64,000 nt of DNA from Stomoxys calcitrans (lineage: Eukaryota; Arthropoda; Insecta; Diptera; Muscidae), in contig NC_081555.1 of NCBI RefSeq assembly GCF_963082655.1, positions 145,808,517 to 145,872,516 on the forward strand, read 5' to 3'. This document shows, piece after piece, positions 20,700-32,305 of the stretch. A program made the translations under genes and the position numbers. The first letter of the stretch is position 1. Every line of letters starts with the position of its first letter. Below the pieces are notes generated by a model, which was not told where the DNA came from, made no database searches, and saw only the letters and a program-made list of their open reading frames with translations.

Positions 20700-23350
20700 A
20701 CAGTTTGCCGATACATTTTCTCCACGTTTACATATGTCTCAACTAAGACAAAGTATACAATAATAAAATAAGAGATGCCATATTGTGACAAAACAGTTCG
20801 TGAGTGGAGTTGCCAATAGATCCAAATACATAACAGGTTCAGTGTGCACTTTCGCACTGTCGTTGTTAGACTATCTTCCTTAACCACTGCTTGATGCGGT
20901 TAGGAAAATTTTCCATTAACTCCGTCGATACTTGCACCATTTGACCCAGTTTCATATACACTTTCATACTGCATTTAGTTATGGATTTTTCTTCAACTTT
21001 TTGCACAATTCAACAATTTAGCCATTGCCTGCGCCTTTGATTCAACTATCTCCACATTAGTCGTAAAAGGTAATATCACCATAGTCGTAGACTGATCGTT
21101 TGCTTCTACTTCCTCTACCTGTCAAGTTCAAGATTCGTCGCGGCCACTTGCACTTTTTTCGTTGGATAGAACAACCGATACTATCCAACCAAGTGTAGAG
21201 TGTTGTGAGAACCGGCCGCTTTCTCTCTTCTCTTCTTCTTTCATTATATTGTCGTAATTGATCTAATCATCCGATTTATTGAAGAACGTGTCAGCCAACA
21301 TTCAGTTTTGCCATTTCTTCATATCCACATCGAAGGATTCACTTGGCTTCTGGCTCTTTATAATAGGTAGTACCATCGCCTGCGAATTTAATGCATCTTT
21401 ATTTCCAAATCGTGGCTTTATTCACTTTTGCCAATTCTGAGATTTGGTGCGCTATTTTGATGATTGTAGAATTTTGACGAGTTGAAGGGTGTGAAAAATG
21501 TCTTCCAGGATTGTGGTAGGTCGCTTTGTTGTTTCTTTTACTTCGGGGGAGTGCGTTATGTGTGGTCGGCTTGCATTCTAATTTTCTACATCGTTGATGA
21601 CGATTTTGGTTGACTTCTTACATTTCAACATGATGTATTTGGATAATCCGTATGTAGGGGAGTTTATAGAGGAACATATCGGCCTAAGTGGGGTACTTGT
21701 TTTATGGATTTTTGGTAGTTCATTTATCTATGGAGCGTTAGAAGTTTTACTCCATAACCTGTTTCTTATCGTCGAGTTTATGATTCTTTGATTAAAATTG
21801 GTGTCCACAATTTTGTTGTTTTTGATTTGTATTCCTGATATTGGATCTATTTTTAGTCTTCTATACGTGCAGATGTCCCCTAGGGTGCTTCTCATTTTCG
21901 CTTCATATTCCCCATTCTTTATCGCCACAATTGTTCCTACCTTATCTGCGCGATGTATTGTATTAAAATGTCCTCATTTTTCTTTAGAAATTTTCGAGTT
22001 TCCTCCACTGTGCTTAGAATAAATTTGTCTCTCCTTCCCAAATTATCTTTTTGTAAGTGGTTGTCTATCAATCTAACAAGTCTTGTTCTCGCATTCTCTT
22101 GCATTCCTCTGCTTACCAGAGTTTTCTCACCTTCGTTATCGGAGTCCTCATCGTAAATAACTGCCACGTCCTGGGCGGGCTCTGCTTCGTATCCCTCGCC
22201 TTCGCGGTCTTCATGAATAATGGCCTCCAAATTAAAGGTGTTCTGGCGCTTGTGGGGCTGAAACACATTACGTGAATTCTGGCGCTTGGATATTTTGCAG
22301 TAGCCTGGTTCTGTTGTGGCCTATCAATAACATCCATTGGTATGGGTGGTGTTAGAGGAAGATGTAGTTGATTGCCTCCAAAATATTTTGATCTATAGGG
22401 TCAATCGGATGTCTGTCTATTTTGTTGACAGACATTACCGTAATCAGTCACATTGACGGTGCTTTGCTGCCCGTACGGGGCCGGTGCGCTGTAGTTGTAC
22501 TGTTGTCCTGTCTGGGACAATTTCCTATTGGCATACGTCAGTGTAGGGTAGGAAGGGATGTTTCATGTCATACACTCCGATTCCTTTCTTCCACTGTTTG
22601 CTTCTTGTGATTTAGGTTGGTTAACTTCAAACACCTATGAAGTAGCTGAGGTAGGCTTCTGGGTCTAGTAACACTAACCAAGCTTGGGAGTTCCCCGTTT
22701 AAACCTCTCACAAAAATGTCGAGTGCACTTTTGTCAGGACCTCTAACGACACCTCCCCTGCATCTAAGCAATCGATTTTGTCTTAACTCAAAACAATATT
22801 GTAAGACGCGTTTGTAGAACTCTGTCACGGAAAGATTTCTTTAAGTCTAATTAGACATAGAATTTTCCAGAGAGCATACGCCCCACTTATCAGAATAATA
22901 TACACTACGCACTTACGAATTGCTGCCCAGTTCAAAGGAGTTCTGTAAGCCTCGAGTGTCGAGTCTGCCTCCTCAACAATTTTGTGCCGAATAACGTGAA
23001 GCATCGAAAAATACTTCGGGGTCCCACTTTATCGCTCGTATAGCGTTAAGATTCTCTCCACGGCCTGTCAAGTCCGCAGAGACATCAGCCGTCCCCTCAA
23101 TATTCTCGGTGGATCCCTCTAGTCGTAGATATGACGCGAGAGAGTCTCTAATGACCGCTTGGAGTTCACTTTTCGGCGTAGCCATGAAATCAGAAGAAGA
23201 GGTGTGCTGGTCTGTGGAACGCAGAGGAGAGGGAGTGCGTGTCTGTGTTATTGCAAGGTATTGAAAGATTCGCGATAGTAGCAGTCCCAGCGAAAGAAGT
23301 CCCGGTGTCAACGGACATTCTATTCAATCTGTCTATTATATTGTCGGTGT
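20700..23350 (-). mobile_element. Decayed gypsy-like LTR retrotransposon, Gag region
   Basis: On the minus strand, an ATG at 23185 starts MATPKSELQAVIRDSLASYL. A frameshift near 22975 follows, then 22828-22568 reads TEFYKRVLQYCFELRQ and ALDIFVRGLNGELPSLV, the Gag block of gypsy-clade elements (R-G-L near a Leu-rich helix). A Gln/Asn/Pro-rich stretch (22560-22270) leads into FQPHKRQNTFNLEAII and an acidic tail (22266-21937). From 21730 downwards, only broken frames remain and no protease or reverse transcriptase motif could be identified. It has multiple stops and frameshifts. The primer-binding site is at 23835-23852. Confidence 0.75.
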
Positions 23351-23834
23351 CAGGCATTTTCACTTTGTTTGAGTTAGGCCGAATCGTAATTTAATAAGGA
23401 ACTATATAACTTACACAGTAACACTCCGTTTGAATAACACTGATTTAATAATCTAAATTTAAGAATTCAATTTATAAAATTTAATAATCTTGACCTAATA
23501 ATTCTTACACAATGAGTACAAAATACTTAATGTCCAGGATGATTGCGGTTTTATTGTTTTCTGACGGTTATTTGGCTAGTGTTGCTTTTGTTTGGTCGCT
23601 TGCTGTCCGGCTGTTGTGAGGCTGATGTTGCTAAAGAATGATTTTTTCCACTACTGCTGTTAAATAGTTCTTTGGGTACACTTGAATATTTTGTTTTATT
23701 AATATTTTTACTTTTGCTATACTACGAAGGCGGGCTCCAGGGGCCGTGACAAGGTACGTCACTCCGCATGCATAGGCTTCTAAGGAGCCCTTCTGGAGTC
23801 TTGGTGGGTTGTCTTTTTTTTTTTTGCCGGTTTA

Positions 23835-23852
23835 GTCCCTGCTCGGGCGCCA
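23835..23852 (-). other. tRNA-Lys-type primer-binding site
   Basis: The minus strand reads tggcgcccgagcagggac, an 18-nt match (one difference) to the classical tRNA-Lys primer-binding sequence. It lies upstream of the Gag start, where a gypsy-like element should carry it, directly next to the candidate LTR end. Confidence 0.7.
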
Positions 23853-24206
23853 ATTAAGTGCACAAGAGCTTATCTTGACGGTGCTAGGCTCATTTTTATT
23901 AAGTTAGTTGCTCAAGGGCGTATTTTGACGGTGCTAAGCTCCTCTTTACTGTAATGAATCCAGATTAGGATTAAACAAAAAAAAAAAGCTATCCCTACTG
24001 TCGGGTCTTTTCGTTGCTGTCCTGCCATGACCTTCGATTGCGCTGCATAAAATGATGTGCCGGTGTTGGTAAGTTGTGCCGACATTGCTTTTGCTGATGG
24101 CTTAGCTATTTGTGCTTACATGGCTTTTTTCGGTGGTGGGTTGAATGAAATGGATGGTTGTAGTGATTTAATCAGAGTGTGCCGCAAATTAATATAATAA
24201 GGAATT
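23853..24206 (-). mobile_element. Candidate 5' LTR of the gypsy-like element
   Basis: The LTR should end immediately before the primer-binding site. The minus strand reads ...cacttaat there and could begin near 24206 with agtgttaattcc. Inside is a ~60-bp duplication ('gagctta/cgtattttgacggtgcta.gctc'). No second LTR was found, so the outer boundary is tentative. Confidence 0.35.
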
Positions 24207-27200
24207 AACACTCGACCAGTTCCATAATCTACATTTTTCTTTTTTTCTTTTCATAAATCCTCCAGAACTATATTTTGGAAATTCTTCTCTTCGTGTAGAA
24301 ATTTCTTATATGAAATAAACTTCAAAAGAATGTCGTCCGTCAAAAATTTTTAATCGAAAAGGTTTTTGTATTATGCTTTTTTTGGTATCATTGTGTAAAA
24401 AGTGTAACACACCATTTTTGGGTCCAAATTATGAACAAAGTGTTTACGCATCAAGTGATAAACAAGCGTACAAGCGATTCTCCTAAATCATTTATATCAT
24501 CGCATTTAAATGTTTCTACTATGAAACTCTAATGAAATATTCGTAGAAATTTTCTTCCGAAATCATCAATAATATTTAATAGTGTTGTTTTAACCTTTTC
24601 AAGAGATTTCTATTTAAAAGTTGGCGCAAGATTGTCCGAAAGCTTCAAAAATATTTAATAGTATTGTTATAACCATTTAAAAAAATTTTTAATTATACGT
24701 ATTTATAAATAAATTTGTGCTTGGGTTGTATTTTAGTTTGGAATGTTAAAACTGTTTTAGAAAAAAGCTGAAAATGGTCCGCTTTTTATGTGGACAACAC
24801 AATAGCGTCATAATGTCTGTCTTCACATTTTTTAAAGGAGGCACATTTTTTCATTTTAAGACTACAACTTTTGAGGACACTGCGCAATTAATTAATATAG
24901 TTCCCATATTAAACTATCTCTCGATTTGACATCTTGAGCTCCTGGAAGTTGTAATAGTTATACGATTCAGCTGAAATTTTGCTCGCAGTGCGTGTTTTAA
25001 CTTGGGGAGAGGCCCAAAACAAGTCTTTGTTTCAAATTTTGATAAATGTGATAGAAATTGAACATTATGTGGCATACTATGTCGTATACCTATATGGTAA
25101 ATTTTTTCTCCTAAGTCTTCTATATAACAATAAAAAAATATCTGTGCCAAGTTTTATTCACCTACGTAAACTCCTTCTGTTTTTGGGCCACGACACTGCG
25201 CGGTGTGTCTTCCGGAATCTCTTGCATACCTTTTGTCCCCTTTTTAGCTTATGGCTGACTGCTACGAATAAACCAAGCCGATGGATCTCCAAAACCAGGC
25301 AGTAATACAACCGGCGTCGACACCAAGACAAAGAAAAGACCAATGTTAGTTTAAATGAGTGAAGAACAAAAGTTTGTACAGTTTTTCCGTGCGTTTATTC
25401 GCTAAAAATTATATAAATAAATGAAATAAAGCCTTAAGGACGTTTTATATGAACATTAATGACGCCAAAAATTACTTATACATAGACAAGTTAAGTACAG
25501 ATATATAAACGACAATAATTATTATTGTTCAGTGGATGCGGTTCAAACCACATCAAAACCCGTTGTGTTGCCAATCTTAAGGTGACCATCTTCAACACAA
25601 TAAGTGTTTCTTTTTTTGTAGATTTTATTATTGTTTAATCGATTGTTCTTTATTAATTTCGAATTTATTTTTAATTCAAAATCTTTTATGCTTAAGACTA
25701 ACGATATGAATATTTTATATTAAAAGGAGTTTTTATTAACATTATTAGTCTTAAGGTAAACTCGTCCGAACAGCGACTCAACAAACAGACTGCAAATTTC
25801 AAATTGTGTTACCGTCGAAACCTCCTTAACTTCACTTCATGGCGACAGCGAAGAAATGATGTGTCCGTCGGGTAAAGCTATTCGAATTTAAAAATGTTTA
25901 GTGCTTTCCATTGGACCCGCATGATCAAAATGGAATAAGTCGTTCGGATGTATAAATTGGATTTGATAATCCCTCACTAGTTATTTCATCTGCAATTTAT
26001 TCATTCTACGCAGCTTATCATACCGGATTCAAGTGCTTCATCAATTTTGGATATAAACAATTATTTCCCAACCAGTTCCTTTTTTCTTTTTAAAGCAAAA
26101 TGAACCCTCCTTGGTTAATTACATTTGTGTCTTTCCTATTTTTATTTCCAATTCCCAGCTGCCAATTTTTAAAGTTTTCATAGAAGAGGCTTTTTCCATG
26201 ACTTCTACGAAGTTCGTTTTAATTGATTGCACTTTCTACAGTTTGTTAAATTGAACTTTGATTTCAGACTTGCTCTATTTTAATGTCCCTTAAGCCACTA
26301 CACTTATTTGGACCTTAAGGAAAATGTTGATTATTTGCAATCCACTGGTAATTAATCTTATGTACATATATTCACTTAAATCGGGACAATGTAAGGAGCA
26401 TACTCAGCCGATGTTTAATCTTCACCTTAGAACGTAGACAGAAATCTGTTTTTTTTTTGAAGCACAGAAAACTTTTTCTTTGGACATAAATGAGTCGTAA
26501 GTTTGCATACCATCACAGCATAATTAACATCAGTTAGATTCATTTCTGTTTTACTTAATTTCTTTATTACTTTCCAACAACAACTAAAAATTATTATTTT
26601 AAATCAATAAAAATTCTTTTGGATACTTATAAAAATTTTTTTCCATTTTTATAAGGGTTATAGTTAGATTATTTTCCAAGTATTTCTTTTGGGAATATTT
26701 GCTTATAAATCAAATTATTTTCTGATGAAAGTTAAAGTTTTTTCTAAATTTTTTTTTGGAGTTTTACTTAATTTTTATTTGTATGCTGAATCAGAATTGA
26801 ATGTTATTTACAAAATTACTTAGTCCCTAAGCTTGCGCTGCTGCTGATGTTTTTCAATTGTTGGTATGCGGTGTCACATGACTATTTCGATATGTTATTG
26901 CTGATGTAGGACTGCTGGCGTAAACTTTTCCCGTCGATGCTAAACTAGTGGCATTGCCCGACTGGCTGGCTGCTATTGGACAACATAGTCCGGAGTTATT
27001 CGAGCCAGCATTTCAGTTATTTAGGTTGCCACCGGGTTGGCATCCCAGCAAAATTTTTTTATGTATAATCCTCTATGTGGCATTACGTTGGGGCTTTACT
27101 TTAAAAACAATTGTTCCACTGTTTTTTATTGTAAATATAATTTCATATATAGCAATTCAAAAGTGTTTTAGTAACGGTTATGGTCATATCAATATAGCTT

Positions 27201-28292
27201 TTAACAATCACGTGGTAATTTTAAAAACCATTTAATCAAAAAAATTACATTATAACGCTATTGCAATTAAATAATTATGGATACCTCAATGTGAATGATA
27301 ACAAAACTATAACAACATACTAAAAGATAGCCGCCTCTTAATAATATGCTAAAGATTTATTATCGGTTTTATTCTTTTTCTTTGCACTCCTAAAAATAAC
27401 ATGCGATTATCGAGCAAACAAAATGCCAATATTTATGCCTGATATTGAAAACTTCTATGATTTTAAGATGAGAAAATTTAGCATTTATGAGTACTAAACT
27501 TTATTGGTACCACAATAGTGCGTACAGGGCAAACCAATTGATTGCAGAAATATCCACTTGATTGTCAGCGTTTTGTATCATTGAATCATTTTGATCGAAA
27601 TAAAATCCTATTTTACTGATTATTCCACTTTATATATAAAGCTTAAAATTATCAAACAACACACTTGTACAATTACTATTTACCAATAAAAAATCAAATT
27701 TGATGTTCAAGTACAAACAAAATTATTCTCTTGATTAAACAGTATTGTTATAATCCAATAAAACAGACATCATTACATAGACGGCAGATATACAGAAAAA
27801 AAGTTCACTTGAATCAAGTGTGAGCGGTGTCAAAAGTACAGTGACACCGGGTTTTCCAAAATCAAGAGCATAATACTTGATTCAATAATTGCGAAATACT
27901 AGATTTAAGAATTTTCATTTAAGTACTTTCTGGGTTGTTTCAAGTTTTACACGTACTTGAAAATAATTTTAAACACGCTTGAATTAATCCGAGTGATTTT
28001 ATCCGATCTAGATATAAATTCTATTCTATTCACACTTGATTGAAACCTCAGTAGTACTTTATTCAAGCTTATATACGCCTAATTCAAGTATCGTTAGTAC
28101 TTGATTTGATTCCATATAGGGTTAAAATCTATCCCACTTAAACTTAATTTTAGCTTCATGATTACTTAATTTAAGCTTATGCTTAAGTTGAGAAATGTTT
28201 CCAACTTCCGACTCGACATACATCAAGTGTTGTTTTCGGCTATTAACAGTGTTTAGCGATGACAGGTTCTTTAACAAGTACTAGTAAAATAT
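24207..28292. other. AT-rich stretch without a confident gene
   Basis: Mostly low-complexity AT-rich DNA. 24907-25110 resembles the dispersed 'gctgaaattttg'-type repeats seen elsewhere in the window. 26820-27050 is a relatively GC-rich island with overlapping open frames on both strands. 27550-28230 is dense in ACTTGA/TCAAGT words. No gene can be asserted. Confidence 0.5.
27550..28230. repeat. Cluster of ACTTGA/TCAAGT motifs
   Basis: By eye, at least eleven exact ACTTGA or TCAAGT hexamers occur in about 680 bp, with further one-off variants (gcttgaatt, attcaagctt). One pair is the palindrome cacttgaatcaagtg near 27807. This could be a cluster of binding sites or the interior of a decayed repeat. 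Confidence 0.6.
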
Positions 28293-28610
28293 TTAAGTTA
28301 CACTGAAATATTTCAAATCTGTTAAAATACATGCGTACTTTATACCCGTTTCCTTAAAATCATTTTTGAATAAATCCTTCTCATAATTAAATTCTGTCGT
28401 TAAATTTTCAAAAACTTCGTAGTCCTCCCAATGCCTCCCAGGTTTTATTCGTCTACAAGCATGACAATATTGCTTAGCAATAAAAGATTGAAAATAACTA
28501 AAGATACTACTAACAGCCAAATTGTCCCCTGCTACTGCAGCCAAAGTAAAGTGCACGCTGCGGAGCTCACCTTCCACAAATAAAAATGTCAGGATCGCTG
28601 TAATAATGAT
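28293..28610 (-). pseudogene. Fragment of a transposon-encoded protein (DNLG..YC.. type)
   Basis: The minus strand reads SVHFTLAAVAGDNLAVSSIF, then a phrase of the form F-x4-YCHACRRIKPG, then YACILTDLKYF. This resembles a recurrent insect/cnidarian transposon-linked protein with a G-D-N-L-G...S-F...Y-C-x2-C block. I recognise the pattern but not a named family. No ATG precedes it in frame; about 95 codons are left and both ends are missing. Relic. Confidence 0.4.
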
Positions 28611-28855
28611 AATTTAAAATAAAACTTCTAGGTTTGATGTACATTTTGTGACTGCTGTTTTTTTGAATTTGAATTTCTTAAGCTGCCTAGTAACTAACCC
28701 CCAAGCTGGGGCCGAATTACCGCATACGTGATCGAGAGCGTTTTCGTATCGAATGAAGTTTCATCTCGCATTTAAAGAATTTTATACCACTTTAATACAC
28801 ACTGAAGTTTTCGTTTATGTAGCGCTGTTGATAACGCGCAATATACACCCTTTGA

Positions 28856-29360
28856 TTACCAGTTTCGAGATTTTCTTCTCGATGTGCATAAGCTTCTCGT
28901 CATGAGTCCATAAATTGTGAATTTTTCTAGAGTTTTTCGTTCGCAGTTGTACGAGTATTCTGAGAATATTTCCTCGAACCTTCTAATTTCTTCAATTTTT
29001 CTGGAAGTATCTTCCATTAGCTTTTTAGAATTTTCTTGTCTTCCATTATTTTTCTTCAATTTTCTTCCACCATTTTGCTAATGTGGGCTAGCATTGCTGC
29101 GAAACTCACATCACTTGCAGATACTTTTAAAACTTTCTCGTCGCTGGAGTCACATTTTATCAATATATCGAGATCGTCCATACTGTCGGAACTTTTATTC
29201 GTTGATGTCAATTTTACGACGCTCAAATTCCTCTAATAGCCGTTTTTGTAGTTCCGCCTTCATGCCGGTAATTGCTAACTCCTTATTCAATTTCCTTATT
29301 GCACACGTAGATCGGCGAATTTCATTGTAGAAGTTTATTTCGTAATATCACCTCTGACAC
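28856..29360 (-). mobile_element. Possible LTR retrotransposon leader and SAP-like Gag relic
   Basis: The minus strand contains 'aactggtgtcagaggtg' near 29350-29370, a phrase commonly found at the start of insect retrotransposon leaders. It is followed by LNKELAITGMKAELQKRLLE (29230-29300), which fits a SAP-type helix-turn-helix found at the N-terminus of some Gag proteins, and then a Lys/Glu-rich stretch. Stops interrupt the frame. The assignment is tentative. Confidence 0.35.
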
Positions 29361-31690
29361 CAGTTGTCATGTTGTTACTGTCATGTTACATATTAACCCA
29401 GTTCAAATGCGAATTGATTTAATCGATAAATTTATTTATATAAAGACTCACTTATGCAAAATTTCACTTCTTCATATTTATGAAGAGTCAAGAGGTTTAT
29501 AATCTCAGAATTTTATTAAAATTATCCTCATGCGAATAACTCTTGCTCGAAACCAATCCTATTATTAAATTCAGGAAAATCTGTTCATATGATTGCTCCC
29601 AAGTTGAGATATGTAAGATTGTTGTTTGTTCACTGTATAAACTAAAAAATTTAAAATCTATTGAATACAAAGATTATTGTTTTAAGAATGAGATTTTTAT
29701 AGGTTTTTACAGGTTGTTCGGTCCCATTACATACACATTACCTCGAATAATATTATATTTGCATGAATGTACGTTTAAGTTATAATTCATAGTAGCTAGT
29801 ATTCCTATTGCGGACCCATAAAATTGTTCAATTAATTGTCCGTTCTGTCTCAAGTCGTAAGGATATCTAATCAACGACGTCTCACTTCTCCTGAGATCAC
29901 TGACTGTAAGAGTCGAACGTCGATGTCATCCTTTGAATTGTCGGTCACGATTTTTGAGCATTTGTGTTTATAGAGGTTAGTTGTTGGCTATTAGGAGACA
30001 TTTCTACGTTCCTTGTTTTGGCATAAGATGTCTAAAGAATTTTGAATATAGTTTTGGGCACGTTTGGAAGGCTGATCAAGGAGTCTCTATTAAAATAAAA
30101 CAAATAAAGTTTCTTGTGCGTGTGATACTGTGGTTGTCTTCGTTCTCAATCGTTGAAACAGAGAAGAACCTGTGAACTCCGATCTTTTACTAAATCTTTT
30201 CATTATTTACGCTTACATTGGTATTTTACATAATTCTTACTTACATTGCTATCTTACATATCTACTATTGTATTTGTGTGTGTGCTACAATTCAAGAATT
30301 TATAGGTCGTGTAGTATTTTTAGGCGTCAACGGTATGGGCTGTTTGTTGATTATTGTACTCTTTAGTAACAGACATTCACATGTTTATTTGCATGAGATG
30401 GTTGTTTGTATGCAACACTACAGATCGTTTTAATAAGTATTTAATTAAATCATGTATTTACCCAACTTCATTTGCAGAGTTGTTGGAATATTCAATATTA
30501 TTGCAGGATTTAACACGGTAGGGGTTTTCATTTACATTCAAATATCAAATGTTTATAAATACGCATCTATTGCGTATCGAACTTGACAATCAATTTAACA
30601 GATTAGACAATTAATTGTTTTATAATTATACTAATATTTTTTTGATTGTTCCACTACTAACAATAAAGATGAAATTTACAAGCACATTACAAATTTATAC
30701 GTGCGATACCAACCTTTATGATTTGCTACGTTAGAACATTGGTTCGATTTTAAATAAACAATCGTTTACCATTTTTGTATACTTCAGAATATGAAGTTAT
30801 ATATTATATAATTTAAAACAATAACAATAGCTTTTTTTATCGGTGCGATGCACCTAGTTTTCGTTTTGGATTTACAAAATAGAATGAAATTAAAATTACT
30901 CTACGATGGTGCCGCTACTCCGTCTTCATGGGCATTTGCTAACATACCACTTATGGCGTGGTGGTGCGCATGTTTGATGATGTGTTCAACTGCTTACGCA
31001 ACATAATGGTAAGAATGAGTTGCATTGTTGGTCTGTAGGTTCGGTTGCCAGTTTGTTGTAAATTCCACCCTCTTGAATCATCAAGCATATCGAACGATGT
31101 TTAAAAATATAATAAATTATAGAGACTGACCTAACAAATTTATCGTGTTTTCGTTTATGCACACAACGTCTTCCCTTGTATAATTAAAATTTGAATGCAG
31201 TGCATACAGTTTCAAATATTAAGCAAATGTTTAAAATTGTTTTTAAATAATCTTGGTCGTGGATGTGTTTGTCGTTATATTTTGTAGCACATTTAACACA
31301 CACCGAATGTGTTTCTGTACTCCTTGGGAATTATCTACTACAGTGTACCATTATATAATATATTACATTATTATTTCACTTCTCTAAAATATTTATAATC
31401 CTTGGTATAATCTCTATGTAAATCAACCAAGTTTTGATAAAACCTCTCAATAGCTTCATTCGGCCAACCTCAAATTAATGTCAAATGAAGTAGTCGAAGT
31501 TGAAGCGATTGACAATTCTTAAAAAAGTTTAGATTTCTCAAAACGATTATTCCACTTTATCTTAATAGGAATTATAATTATTACAATTTAAACCGTAAGT
31601 TTTATTGGTGTTACAGCATATCCATTCAACAAAAATTTTACGCGCATTGATTGATTATCAATGATGATATAAAGCTAATATTATTATCTA
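29361..31690. other. AT-rich stretch, one coding-like patch at 30901-31110
   Basis: No gene or repeat is identified with confidence. The patch 30901-31110 is less AT-rich and open in several frames. A minus-strand frame ends EHIIKHAHHHAISG...VAAPS at a TAG (30901-30903) after a possible CAG acceptor at 30990. On the plus strand a good donor (ATG|GTAAGA, near 31009) lies in the same patch, so the strand is ambiguous. Confidence 0.35.
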
Positions 31691-31909
31691 TATGCCCATT
31701 TGGCATTTTATTACAAATTACTTACAAAATTTACATATACGATTTTATAGATGTTATAGTAATATTCAGTTTAGCACTAGCGGTTACGCGATTTTTCTTT
31801 TACACATAAAACAGCGATTTGTTTTGTTTAAACGTTTATTTTTAGCACAGGAAATCGCGACTTTTATTTGTGAGGTCTGGATACAAACTGAATTATTTCT
31901 ATCTTACTA

Positions 31910-32305
31910 TAGGAGTTCTGCGAAGATCGAAATAAATGGTAGCCTGATGGTGCAAGGTCAGGGCTATATGGTGGATGCATCAAACGTTCCCAGCCAAGCT
32001 CACTCAGTTTTTGGCGAGTGACCAAGATGTGTGCGGTCTAGCGTTGTCCTGGTGGAATATGACATCTTTACGATTGACCAATTCTGGTCGCTTCTCCTTG
32101 ATAGCTGTATTCAATTTGTCCAATTGTTGACAGTAAACATCCGAATTAATCGTTTGGTTCCTTGGAAGCAGCTCAAAATATTCCACACCCTTCCAATACC
32201 ACCAAACAGACAGCATAACCTTCTTTTGGTGGATATCAGCTCTCGTCAAGCCGTCTCGGCCAGGAAAGGTTTCAATAACGCGACCGGTGATCCATGTAGC
32301 GTTCG
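31910..32305 (-). mobile_element. Mariner transposase remnant, C-terminal part
   Basis: The minus strand encodes the second half of a mariner-family transposase: ELLPRNQTINSDVYCQQLDK, then FHQDNARPHTS (second catalytic Asp of the D,D34D triad). After a frameshift near 32020 comes LSELGWERLMHPPYSPDLAP, where the expected third catalytic Asp is Gly (codon at 31942-31944). The N-terminal half is absent; the left junction lies in the end of the BEL/Pao polyprotein near 32290. A dead fragment. Confidence 0.85.

Noticed and set aside
26948..27235. 95-codon plus-strand frame with hydrophobic stretches
   Set aside because: No in-frame ATG opens it, the downstream half is plain AT-rich sequence, and the GC-richer first part is also open on the minus strand; no family recognised.
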